Shown: positions 17,498 through 25,961 of the stretch, piece after piece | Layout of the letters: every line of letters begins with the position of its first letter | Numbering within the stretch: position 1 is the stretch's first letter | Origin: Acidobacteriota bacterium | GTDB lineage: Bacteria > Acidobacteriota > Terriglobia > Terriglobales > Acidobacteriaceae | Assembly (NCBI GenBank): GCA_013285705.1 | Contig: JABDHA010000037.1 | Span: forward strand, 1 to 39,330 | Direction: 5' to 3' | Length of the DNA: 39,330 bases | Notes under the pieces: model-generated | Seen by the model: only the letters and a program-made list of their open reading frames with translations | What the model was told of the DNA's origin: nothing | The model's database searches: none | Position numbers and translations under genes: made by a program

Positions 17498-18223
17498 ATG
17501 CAAGTTCTGGTGATAGAAGACGAACCCCGAATGTCAGCCTTGCTGCACAAAGGGCTTTCAGAACAAGGTCACGAAGTCACTGTCGCCCTGGATGGGGCGG
17601 AGGGCCTTAAGTCAACGCTCGATAGAGATTTCGACGTCATTCTCCTCGATCTGGGGCTTCCCGGTTTGAGCGGGTACGATGTCGCGCAAGTGCTACAGGA
17701 AAGGAACTACCCAGCTTCAATTCTTATGCTGACGGCGTACAACAAAGAGGACGAAATCGTTCGCGGACTTAATCTCGGTGCCGACGATTACCTGACCAAG
17801 CCGTTCTCATTCCCTGAGCTGCTGGCACGCCTGCGCGCTGTCACTCGTCCAGGACCTGAACCAGCACCGACGACCTTCACCGTTGCGGATTTGGTTGTGG
17901 ATACGGTCCGGCATTACGTCACTCGTACGGGACGAGTCATCGACCTGACTCGGACCGAGTATCTGCTGCTCGAATTGCTGGCACAGAAGTCTCCTCAGGT
18001 CGTTTCAAGAGGCACATTGATCGAAGAAATCTGGCGGGACCACAGAGAAGTAAGTCCAGGCGCGCTTGACGTGCTGGTTAACTCGCTTAGGGGTAAGCTC
18101 GATGCGCCTTTCCCAGCAAGGCTGCTGCATACGGTAAGGGGCAAGGGCTATTTGTTGAAAGCCGAGGCATCTGTCCTTGCTCAGAGGCGCCGGGCCGGGT
18201 ACATGAGAAAGCAGATCCAATGA
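17498..18223 (+). CDS. OmpR-family response regulator
   Basis: The product has 241 residues. The receiver domain (1-115) has the acidic pair at Glu7-Asp8 (IEDEP), phospho-acceptor Asp51 (VILLDLGLPG), Thr79 (LMLTAY) and Lys101 (LTKPF). The winged-helix domain (about 128-226) has the LTRTEYLLLELLAQ and HTVRGKGYLL signatures of the OmpR/PhoB class. A GGAG lies 8 bases before the ATG. The last ATGA overlaps the start of the kinase gene. It most resembles the CusR/CopR branch rather than PhoB, so the inducing signal cannot be taken to be phosphate starvation. By position it is the likely controller of the divergent receptor-phosphatase cluster. Confidence 0.93.
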   Translation: MQVLVIEDEPRMSALLHKGLSEQGHEVTVALDGAEGLKSTLDRDFDVILLDLGLPGLSGYDVAQVLQERNYPASILMLTAYNKEDEIVRGLNLGADDYLTKPFSFPELLARLRAVTRPGPEPAPTTFTVADLVVDTVRHYVTRTGRVIDLTRTEYLLLELLAQKSPQVVSRGTLIEEIWRDHREVSPGALDVLVNSLRGKLDAPFPARLLHTVRGKGYLLKAEASVLAQRRRAGYMRKQIQ

Positions 18224-19668
18224 AACCATTGCCTATTCGGCTTCGTTTAACGTTGTGGTATTGCGCCATGTTCGCTGCGGCGGGCGTTCTGTTGAGTGTG
18301 TCGAACTGGTGGATGCTGAAGCGAAGCCTGAAGGCGACCGAGTATCACGAATTGCAGGAGCGGGTGGAAGATGTACAGTTGTTGCTGATGCAGCTTGGCC
18401 CGCACGCCAGCGTGGAATCTCTGCAGCAGAGACTCGCCGAGATTTACCAGATCAAAGACGATGGCAAATATCTGCAGGTCCTCGATCAGGACGGAAACTG
18501 GATCTATCGTTCCAGGCGCATGATCGATGAGGGTTTATTGCCAGGAGTTCCCGGACTTCTACCGCCGGAAGGCACACTGGTTGAATTCCATCAGGGCACA
18601 CGGTTCGTGCTGGCACTGACTTATCCGATCCATGCGAACGGGCGTGCATACTCGGTCCAGACCGGACTCGCATTAAATAAATCGATGGTTCTACTTTCTG
18701 CCTTTGGCCAGAAATTGTTTCTGCTGACGCCGGCGGTGCTGATCCTGGCAGCAGTTGGTGGACATTTCATGAGCCGCAAGGCCCTTGCCCCGGTGGCCGC
18801 AATCGCCACGGAAGCGCGCCGCATCAACGACAGAAACCTCGATATCCGCCTGCCTATCTCTCCCACCAAGGATGAGATTTCCGATCTCTCGCAAACACTT
18901 AACCAGATGTTGGAGCGCGTGGAATCCGGGGTCCGCAGCATTCGTGATTTCACTGCCAATGCTGCCCATGAACTGCGCACCCCTCTGGCCCTCATTCGCA
19001 CCGAGGTCGAGGTTGCTCTCTCCATGACGTCGCGCTCCGCCGAAGAGTATCGGGAGGCTTGCCAGCACGTTCAATTAGAATCGGTCCGCATGACCGGTCT
19101 CATCGACGGCTTGCTGATGCTGGCGCGGGTGGATTCCGGAAACGAAACGCTTCGCTTCGAGTCGATAGATGCCAACCACCTGGTTCGCCAGACGGGAGAA
19201 AAATGGAAGACTTCTATGCTCCAAGCGCTTCTGGACTTCTACGTGGAACTGACGCCGGAGCCGGTATTTGTCTCGGGAGACAGTGATGGCTTGCAGCGGC
19301 TCCTGACGATTCTGCTCGACAATGCCCTCCACTACACGCAGCCAGGGGGCTCGGTGAATCTTTGCGTAACGTGCGAAGACAACCGTGTGCTTTTCACGGT
19401 TGCAGATACAGGGATTGGCATTGCTCCCGAGCATCAGACTAGGGTTTTCGACAGGTTTTACCGAGTCGATCGCACACGGGGCCGCACCTTTCGCGGCGCG
19501 GGTTTAGGATTGGCTCTAGCGAGATGGATCGCGGAGAAACACGGCACTACTCTTTCTCTGAAGAGCACGGTGGGCGAGGGCAGCTCCTTTAGCTTTGGAC
19601 TCTGCGCGGTCAGCACGGCACCACAATCAAATTCGGAGGCAACTGAGTACTCACTCAGCAGGAGCTAG
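18220..19668 (+). CDS. Sensor histidine kinase
   Basis: The product has 482 residues with TM helices at about 11-33 and 166-184 enclosing a 130-residue extracytoplasmic sensor region. A HAMP domain follows (about 185-240), then a HisKA domain with His250 in ANAAHELRTPLALIRTE, and an HATPase domain. The ATPase N box is in LLDNALHYTQPGG, G1 is VADTGIGIAP and G2 is GAGLGLALARW. The start codon overlaps the regulator's stop (ATGA), so the two are translationally coupled. It should phosphorylate the upstream regulator in response to an unknown periplasmic signal. The architecture is close to CusS-type kinases, but no metal-binding motif stands out in the sensor region. Confidence 0.93.
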   Translation: MKPLPIRLRLTLWYCAMFAAAGVLLSVSNWWMLKRSLKATEYHELQERVEDVQLLLMQLGPHASVESLQQRLAEIYQIKDDGKYLQVLDQDGNWIYRSRRMIDEGLLPGVPGLLPPEGTLVEFHQGTRFVLALTYPIHANGRAYSVQTGLALNKSMVLLSAFGQKLFLLTPAVLILAAVGGHFMSRKALAPVAAIATEARRINDRNLDIRLPISPTKDEISDLSQTLNQMLERVESGVRSIRDFTANAAHELRTPLALIRTEVEVALSMTSRSAEEYREACQHVQLESVRMTGLIDGLLMLARVDSGNETLRFESIDANHLVRQTGEKWKTSMLQALLDFYVELTPEPVFVSGDSDGLQRLLTILLDNALHYTQPGGSVNLCVTCEDNRVLFTVADTGIGIAPEHQTRVFDRFYRVDRTRGRTFRGAGLGLALARWIAEKHGTTLSLKSTVGEGSSFSFGLCAVSTAPQSNSEATEYSLSRS

Positions 19669-19874
19669 TGACTGCTGGCGGAAAACCGTCGTACCTTGGT
19701 GCAACTGATAGCCGCTGTAGCGAGAATGAGAGCCCTTGTCCTTCCTCCCGTACTTTCGGAGCCTGTGGACTCGCCAAATGGCGATCTCTTGATGAATCAG
19801 GGATGTGGACTTCGCCCCTATCTGCTCTGTCACTTGTAAATTGGCGGGTATGCTACGCCTGTTGAGGTGACTGC

Positions 19875-20198
19875 TTGTTGTCACCCGATCCTTTTCTCGC
19901 AGCGATTTTGGTCCTGGAAAATCCAGCTCTTCGACAACAGCTCACGGTCTTTAAACGGAAGTATCCCCGCCACGAGTTGCCACTGCAGACAAACTATTGG
20001 TGGGAGATCTGCCTGATCCTAGTCGCGGGCATCTGGTCGACAGCGCACGGACATTTCGCGCATAGTCCAACGGCGTGTCGCCAGATGCGTCCAGACGACG
20101 AGCTCCTGACCGTAGGCGACCATTTTGGCTTGTTCTTTGCCGAGAGTCTTGGGCTTCGCCTGCGCAGATCGTCCCCAACTGTGTATCGAGGCCGGTAA
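19875..20198 (+). pseudogene. Decayed transposase N-terminus (IS3/IS481-type integrase)
   Basis: The frame opens with a TTG and contains LENPALRQQLTVFKRKYPRHEL, which resembles the N-terminal LENLALRQQLAVLKRxHPRPRL motif of IS transposases with integrase cores. After that the match continues only by changing frame (DKLL in one frame, then WEICLILVAGIWS in another). The DDE region and terminal repeats are absent. This is a short fossil of an insertion sequence. The surrounding 19669-20555 region holds no full gene, one small frame (20347-20493) and otherwise nothing I can assign. Confidence 0.5.
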
Positions 20199-20346
20199 AT
20201 GTGTCCAGAGTAAATGAGCGCCAATCTGCGGATTGCGGTAGGATCTCCACCAAATGGGAAGCAGCTCGGAAACGGGGTTACATCCCCATTGGCCACAAAC
20301 CGTCCAGAACCCTGCTATCAAGTAGGAGCATGTTTAGGATTTTCCT

Positions 20347-20493
20347 ATGAATCGATGTGTTCGAGTTGCGTATCGCTATCACGACGCTGATGTTGTAAAC
20401 CTCAATGTCTCCGCCTGGAATGGCAGCTTCGGCGGTTCAACCGATCTCTGGTTTGCGCAAGGGGAGTTGGGGGCCCGGGACGGGCCGCCGTAG
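20347..20493 (+). CDS. Possible 48-residue small protein or truncated gene
   Basis: The frame runs from ATG 20347 to TAG 20491-20493, with AGGA eight bases upstream. It reads MNRCVRVAYRYHDADVVNLN followed by VSAWNGSFGGSTDLWFAQGEL. The AWNGSFGGSTDLW part resembles the first half of small beta-rich hypothetical proteins with a xxNGxFGGxxD motif, which are usually more than 100 residues. I suspect a truncated gene next to the transposase remnant. The family assignment is only a resemblance. Confidence 0.33.
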   Translation: MNRCVRVAYRYHDADVVNLNVSAWNGSFGGSTDLWFAQGELGARDGPP

Positions 20494-20555
20494 ACGTTCA
20501 TAAGGGTTGAAGATAGTGACTGTCCCCCGAGTCTGCGAACTACGAAGTGAGGTCT

Positions 20556-23500
20556 ATGAAGACGATTTCTGCCTATATGTTGGGGCTCTTGGGCACCTTC
20601 GCCGTAGCCTGTGGGCCCGTCGCTGCTCAAGTAAAAGTATGGCAGGGCAGCATCACGCTGCCGACGTATGAGGAGGGAAAGCCCGACCCGAATCCTCCAT
20701 TTGATGTGTATTCGACGACCCAGTTCAGTTATCCCTACACGTTGCGAAAGAATCTGACCGGTCAAAACGCAGAGCATGTCTGGCGCGCGGTTTTTCTCGA
20801 GAACGAGTATCTGAAATGCACGGTGCTTCCCGACATCGGGGGCCACGTCTACACATGCGTTGACAAAATCAACGGTCAGCCTATCTTTTATGCGAATCCA
20901 TCCATCAAGAAAGCGCAGATAGGGTATCGAGGCGCGTGGGCCGCGTTTGGCATCGAGTTCAATTTCCCTGTTTCGCACAACTGGGTCTCCATGTCACCGG
21001 TCGATTTCGCATTTGCCGCGCAACCGGACGGCAGCGCATCGGTGTCTGTCGGAAATATCGATCGCGTCTACGGTATGCAGTGGACGGTGGAGCTCATTCT
21101 TCGGCCGGGATCGACACTGCTTGATGAGAAGGTCACGCTTTACAACCGCAGTGATGTGCGGCACCGCTACTACTGGTGGAACAATGCTGCAGTTCAGGTA
21201 TGGGATGACTCGCATGTTGAGTACCCGACGCGATATGTGGCTTCACACGGCTTTACTGAGGTGCAACGCTGGCCTATTGCGCCCGATGGCAGTGACCTGA
21301 GCGTAATCAAAAACCAACAGAGCGGTCCGGTGTCGTTCTTTGTGCATGGAAGCCACGAGCCGTTCATGGGTATCTGGAACCCGAAGACGCAGGCGGGCAC
21401 GGTGCACTATGCCGAATACAGTGAACTGCCTGCCAAAAAGATCTGGTCATGGGGTGCCGACGCCGAGGGCCTAGGTTGGCGGAAAGCTCTGTCTGACAAC
21501 GATAGCGCCTATGTCGAAGTGCAAGCCGGGCTCTTCCGCAACCAGGAGACATATGCGTTTCTTGATCCCGGCCAAACAATCCGCTTCAACGAACATTGGA
21601 TGCCGGTGCGCGACACAGGTGGTATCTCACGCGCAAACAAGGCAGGGGTTATCTCTCTTCAGTCAAATGGATCCAGCGTATCTGCTGGCTTGAATGTAAA
21701 TCAGCGCATCCCCGGCGCTCAGATCAGACTGCTGCAGAACGGAAAGACCCTCTGGAGCGAATCAGCGGACCTGGCACCGGAGAAGAAATGGTCTCACATC
21801 GTGTCAGTCAAGGATCAGTCTGCGAGGGTGACGTTCGAACTTCGAGACCATGAAGGAAATATACTGCTGCAGCACACGGACGGCCAGTACGACTGGGACC
21901 CGGATTCGACCATCCACGTTGGCCCGCAAACAATCTACGTCACTCCCGATGCAGACAGTCGAAGCGAAGGCGATTGGCTCAAACTGGGTACAGACCAGGA
22001 GCTGAATGGCAAGGTAGTGCTGGCGATGGAGACCTACGAAGCTGCGGTGACAAAGTATCCGGACAGCTTCGTGCTACAAGTCGCTGCGGGAAGACTGGCG
22101 GCATCGTTGCAACGGTATGCCGAAGCAGAGAAGCTGCTTCAGGCAATGCAGAAGAGCGATACGTCGAATGCCGAGATCGCCTATTACCTTGGAATTGCTG
22201 AAGAAGGTCTGGGCCACACGCGTGATGCCAAGGTTGCGTACGAGGTTGCATATCGTCAGGCCGAGTTTCGTGGCCGCGCAGCAGCGCGCATCGCCCAGTT
22301 GCAAGCGCTGCAAGGAGACCTATCCAGCTCGCGGGCATTTCTCAAGGATGCGGTCGAGGCCGCGCCTCTGGACATGCGCTCAATGGAGCAGTTGGAAGCA
22401 GCTACGCGTGCGCTTGGCGATACAACCATGGCAGACCAGATTGCGCGCAAAAGTCTGGCGATGGACCCAATGAGCGACTTCCTCAAAGAGGAGACAAGGT
22501 CGCCCGATCTGCCTCATCTTGCCGCGGATCCTTATCGAGTCCTGCGCGTGGCAGCTGAGTATATGAATCTGGGTCTGTATCAGCGCGCGTTGAGCGTGCT
22601 GTCACGAAATTACCCAGAGGTGCCTGCCGATCAATCCGAACCGGACTCGGTCTTGCCGCAGAATCATCCTCTAGTTCTCTATTACGTCGCATACTGCAAG
22701 GCTAAGCTTGGCGAAGACGCGACACGGAACTGGCAGGCAGCTAACAGGCTCTCGTCCGCGCTTGTTTTTCCCTCATCGCCAACCGATCAAACTGTGCTGC
22801 AGCATGCACTGCATGCAAACAGCGGTGATGGAACAGCCCAATATTTGCTGGGAACGTTGCTCTTTTCCAAAGGCATGTACGATGCCGGGATCGAGCACTG
22901 GACGGACGCAAAGCTGCTTTCCCAAAACATGCCGGTGTTGGACGCAAATCTGGGAAAAGCATGGCTGCACATCAAGAACGATGCCCAGCGTGCCCTCGAA
23001 TCTTTTGAACAGGGCGCGAAGAACGATCCGACGAACGCGGACATCTACGCAGGCCTTGACACTGCAATGAGCCTGACCGGCGTCTCGGCCAAAGATCGCG
23101 CCGCAGCGCTCGCGCGTTATCCATCTGCCGATGACGCCTCTTCGACAATGCCAGCTAGTCTCGTCTATCAGCTTGCTCTCACGCGTGCCGAAGCGGGTCA
23201 ATACGACGAGGCTCTCGCGTTGTTCAAAGAACGTTTCTTCCCCAGCGAAGAAGGCGGCGTCAGCGCGACGCAGGTCCTTTTTGAGATCAAGCTCATGCGG
23301 GCTGAAGCCGAAGCTGCTTCTGGAAAATACGCAGATGCGGAGTCGTTTCTTGCAGTTGATCATCCGGGTCTTACGCTGAACGGGGCAGTTTCTCAGGCGT
23401 ATGTGAGGATGGCTGCCATTGCGAAGCGCTGCCTTCGACAGCAGGAGTCCGATCAATTCCTGCAAAAGGCTGCGGCCGGCAAAAACATAGCCGATGCGCC

Positions 23501-23780
23501 ATGGGCGGCCCGCCCGCAACAACTACTCGGCACCTACGATGCTGCTCAGCTTCAGGAAAAGCTTGCTACATCACTGGCCGATGCCCGTTATGTAGCAGAT
23601 CCCAGCAGTATCACTGGATGGTGGTGGCTCAACATTGGAGCCATCGAACTTGCCTTGAATCACAAGAAACTAGCCAGAGAAGCGTTCAACAAATCTCTGC
23701 TGCTTCCTGACAGTATGATGTCCCATCACTTGGTAAGGGCTGCTGTGGCTGATTCTGAAGCGAGCCTCACAGCTCACTAG
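20556..23780 (+). CDS. Exported DUF5107-TPR protein
   Basis: The product has 1074 residues. A signal peptide (MKTISAYMLGLLGTFAVACG, cleavage after VAAQ or near it) precedes a DUF5107 domain at about residues 30-340. That domain includes ENEYLKCTVLPDIGGHVYTC, GAWAAFGIEFNFPVSHNW, RHRYYWWNNAAVQ and GHGF-type segments, and belongs to the galactose-mutarotase-like beta-supersandwich group. About 460 to the end is a long array of TPR helices (for example EAAVTKYPDSFVLQVAAGRLAASLQRYAEAEKLL, LGTLLFSKGMYDAGIEHW, KLAREAFNKSLLLPDS). The start at 20556 has GAGG five bases upstream. Proteins of this architecture occur in acidobacteria and Bacteroidota near carbohydrate genes. The supersandwich fold suggests binding or processing of carbohydrate, but no catalytic residues can be assigned. 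It stands alone on this strand. Confidence 0.85.
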   Translation: MKTISAYMLGLLGTFAVACGPVAAQVKVWQGSITLPTYEEGKPDPNPPFDVYSTTQFSYPYTLRKNLTGQNAEHVWRAVFLENEYLKCTVLPDIGGHVYTCVDKINGQPIFYANPSIKKAQIGYRGAWAAFGIEFNFPVSHNWVSMSPVDFAFAAQPDGSASVSVGNIDRVYGMQWTVELILRPGSTLLDEKVTLYNRSDVRHRYYWWNNAAVQVWDDSHVEYPTRYVASHGFTEVQRWPIAPDGSDLSVIKNQQSGPVSFFVHGSHEPFMGIWNPKTQAGTVHYAEYSELPAKKIWSWGADAEGLGWRKALSDNDSAYVEVQAGLFRNQETYAFLDPGQTIRFNEHWMPVRDTGGISRANKAGVISLQSNGSSVSAGLNVNQRIPGAQIRLLQNGKTLWSESADLAPEKKWSHIVSVKDQSARVTFELRDHEGNILLQHTDGQYDWDPDSTIHVGPQTIYVTPDADSRSEGDWLKLGTDQELNGKVVLAMETYEAAVTKYPDSFVLQVAAGRLAASLQRYAEAEKLLQAMQKSDTSNAEIAYYLGIAEEGLGHTRDAKVAYEVAYRQAEFRGRAAARIAQLQALQGDLSSSRAFLKDAVEAAPLDMRSMEQLEAATRALGDTTMADQIARKSLAMDPMSDFLKEETRSPDLPHLAADPYRVLRVAAEYMNLGLYQRALSVLSRNYPEVPADQSEPDSVLPQNHPLVLYYVAYCKAKLGEDATRNWQAANRLSSALVFPSSPTDQTVLQHALHANSGDGTAQYLLGTLLFSKGMYDAGIEHWTDAKLLSQNMPVLDANLGKAWLHIKNDAQRALESFEQGAKNDPTNADIYAGLDTAMSLTGVSAKDRAAALARYPSADDASSTMPASLVYQLALTRAEAGQYDEALALFKERFFPSEEGGVSATQVLFEIKLMRAEAEAASGKYADAESFLAVDHPGLTLNGAVSQAYVRMAAIAKRCLRQQESDQFLQKAAAGKNIADAPWAARPQQLLGTYDAAQLQEKLATSLADARYVADPSSITGWWWLNIGAIELALNHKKLAREAFNKSLLLPDSMMSHHLVRAAVADSEASLTAH

Positions 23781-24221
23781 CAGTTCAAATAAGGCGGTGG
23801 TCGTCGCAAGAGTCGGCGAAGAGCCTAAACACATTGATCGTGTCTTTCGCTCGCTGAAAGAGATCATTCTCCTTTCGGAATAAAGAGGCAAGGCCTGTGC
23901 TGGTAGTTTCTACGCATACGAGCAGCCTTGTCGGACCCGTACTGGTACGCGCAAAAATGAACACAAGATCGCCAAAGCACTTACCGAGACTCTAGGGAGC
24001 TCGGCGTTCTGGACGTATTACCGGCTATACGGAAGCTTCGATCCGTTTCTGAGAGCTTCACGCGCCTCCGGCGCGGATCACTTTAGCGTTTACAACGCTT
24101 CCCCCCCCCGTCGCAGAAGAGATCATCTGCAACTTTTGGTAGCATCCCCATTTTGGCACACCCAACTCAAGTGCATTGAATAAACGACGCTGGTGTGGAA
24201 AATTGGATTCGAAAGCATAAT

Positions 24222-24262
24222 CTTGCACTTCTAGTGAAAATAAACCATATCTTTGCACTTCA
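24222..24262. repeat. Two TTGCACTTC repeats 30 bases apart
   Basis: TTGCACTTC occurs at 24223 and again at 24253, both preceded by CATAATC- or CATATCT-like sequence. Both are followed by an inverted AGTGAA or ACTAAA-like element. The 30-base step places both copies on the same face of the helix. They lie about 110 bases upstream of a candidate promoter for the XRE-ImmA/IrrE gene, so an operator is a reasonable guess. Confidence 0.35.
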
Positions 24263-24365
24263 CTAAAGAGTGATCCATGTCCGCTGTGTGCCCAGATCGA
24301 CAACCCCCACATATATCCATTCATGCACCTAAAGACGTGCAGCGCGCAGACTTGCGGCACAAAAG

Positions 24366-24394
24366 TTGACTTTGTGCGGTCTTGAAAATATCTT
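24366..24394 (+). promoter_or_regulatory. Candidate sigma-70-type promoter for the XRE-ImmA/IrrE gene
   Basis: TTGACT (24366-24371) and TATCTT (24389-24394) are separated by exactly 17 bases. The pair sits 78 bases upstream of the start at 24472 in AT-rich DNA. Both hexamers match the housekeeping consensus at four or more positions. No mapped transcript is available. Confidence 0.45.
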
Positions 24395-24471
24395 CACGCA
24401 TAAATGCATTATCCAAAAATATGCGAATTCCCCATTGACGGAGCTTCATTTTTTGGTGAACTTATACAGCT

Positions 24472-25602
24472 ATGAGTTGCGAATATCGGGCTCCGACTCA
24501 GTTAATAGAAGCGCATCTTCATGAACGAGGGTGGACGCATCGTGTATTGGCAGTGATCCTCGGCGTTGACGACCAAACCATCAGCAGAATTCTTACCGGG
24601 AGAAAAGCCGTCGATGCGGAGATGGCCCTCACTCTTCAGGTCGTCTTGGGCATTGATCCTGACCAACTGTTGCAACTGCAAAGGTCTTATGACCTAGCGA
24701 AGGCACAGATCGAGGTGTTTATCGATCCGAACATTGCCACTCGTGCAGCGCTATTCGGTGAGCTGCCTGTTGCCGAGATCATAAAGCGAGGCTGGCTTAC
24801 GGGCATTACTGATATTCGCGACGCAGATTTAGAAGTAGCGCTATGCAATTTTTTTGGAACTAAATCAGTTGACGAAATTGTCCTCTCTTATGCCACAAAG
24901 AAGACAGGCGTCACCGCTGTGACTGCAGCACAACTGGCATGGCTTTTCCGTGTTCGGCAGATCGCCCGTGAAATGCTCGTAGCAAAGTATTCGCCCGATG
25001 CGCTTTTGGATGCTATAGACAGGTTCAAGAACTTGCTCGGTTCGCTGGAGGGAGCAAGCAAGGCGCCGCACATCTTGATGGAGTGCGGCGTTCGTTACGT
25101 CATCGTTGAATCGTTAAAGTCGACCAATGTTGATGGCGTTTGCTTCTGGCTGAATGATCTCTCTCCAGTGATCGGTATGTCATTGCGACTTGATCGCATC
25201 GATAACTTTTGGTTTGTTCTCCGGCATGAAATCGAGCACGTATTGCGACAACACGGACGTGCATTTGCATTGTTGGATATCGAACTGGAGAAAGGTCGGG
25301 CTGGAGCAGGAAGCAACATTCCTGAGGAGGAGCGCGTTGCTAATGAAGCGGCGGTTGACTTCTGTGTACCGCAATCTTCGCTGGAGCATTTCATCGCGCG
25401 TAAATCTCCATCTTTCACAGACCGTGACATTTTTGGATTCGCTAAAACGTTGAGCATTCATCCCGGTCTTGTGGCTGGTCAGTTGCAACACCGAACCGGA
25501 CGATACGACCTCTTCGCTAATCATCTAGTGAGAGTCAGGTCAGCGGTGAGGGCTGGTGCACTGGTGGATGGCTGGGGAGAGGTTGCCCACGTTGGACTCT
25601 AA
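24472..25602 (+). CDS. XRE regulator fused to ImmA/IrrE-type metallopeptidase
   Basis: The product has 376 residues. The N-terminal helix-turn-helix of HigA/XRE type spans about residues 8-65 (APTQLIEAHLHERGWTHRVL, then DDQTISRILTGRKAVDAEMA). A helical linker leads to an ImmA/IrrE zinc peptidase domain (about 195-310) with RHEIEHVLRQH. The HExxH motif is His252-Glu253-Ile254-Glu255-His256, and the likely third ligand Glu292 is in ANEAAVDF. The family cleaves or senses regulators in mobile elements, stress responses and toxin-antitoxin-like loci. Length and layout match the usual XRE-ImmA/IrrE fusions, so it looks intact. No toxin partner is adjacent. The start has no clear ribosome site, which may mean weak or leader-poor translation. 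Confidence 0.87.
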   Translation: MSCEYRAPTQLIEAHLHERGWTHRVLAVILGVDDQTISRILTGRKAVDAEMALTLQVVLGIDPDQLLQLQRSYDLAKAQIEVFIDPNIATRAALFGELPVAEIIKRGWLTGITDIRDADLEVALCNFFGTKSVDEIVLSYATKKTGVTAVTAAQLAWLFRVRQIAREMLVAKYSPDALLDAIDRFKNLLGSLEGASKAPHILMECGVRYVIVESLKSTNVDGVCFWLNDLSPVIGMSLRLDRIDNFWFVLRHEIEHVLRQHGRAFALLDIELEKGRAGAGSNIPEEERVANEAAVDFCVPQSSLEHFIARKSPSFTDRDIFGFAKTLSIHPGLVAGQLQHRTGRYDLFANHLVRVRSAVRAGALVDGWGEVAHVGL

Positions 25603-25961
25603 GCGATTGATCCTCTCGACTTCCTTCTCGCAAGGCAGAGCTTAGAAGCCACACACAATTGTTGCCCCCTATCCAACGCACAGAAGTACCGGTTGGAAAC
25701 TCCCTCTAAATTTCTTTATTGCCTTCCTAGACATTTTGGCCTACGCTTGTGCCTAAATTTTGCGGTAGACGCCCAGAGCGAAACGGAAATCCTCACGACG
25801 CTCGGCCCTTGCAGGTAATTGTATAGTCAGCTGTACAGGATACTTCGTTCCGCGAAATCGGAGTCTTTGAATACGACCTTCCACATCTAGCGAATCCCTC
25901 GGGATGCGGTCAATGTCGCCCGCAAAAAGGGCCTTTGAGCTAAAGCTTTTTGGAGGCGAGT
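25603..25961. other. Intergenic region upstream of the Oar-like receptor
   Basis: I see no gene in these 359 bases. The last part must contain the leader and promoter of the receptor at 25962; GGAGG at 25952-25956 is its ribosome site. A TGTATAGTCAGCTGTACA partial inverted repeat near 25820-25837 is the only structure that stands out. Confidence 0.45.

Larger units (their letters stand above)
23781..24471. other. Intergenic region without a recognised gene
   Basis: These 690 bases hold no gene I can support. A plus-strand frame from about 23883 to 24183 is open but has no start codon, contains a run of nine C (24101-24109) and matches nothing known. A minus-strand frame at 24058-24360 is Cys/Trp-rich and lacks a ribosome site. 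In particular no HigB/RelE-type toxin gene is visible upstream of the XRE-ImmA/IrrE gene. The right half is AT-rich and regulatory in appearance. Confidence 0.5.

Noticed and set aside
22773..23522. 249-codon minus-strand frame
   Set aside because: It lies wholly antisense inside the strongly supported DUF5107-TPR gene.
23883..24183. Plus-strand open stretch of about 100 codons upstream of the ImmA/IrrE gene, considered as a toxin gene
   Set aside because: It has no start codon, contains a run of nine C and shows no RelE, HigB or other toxin motif.
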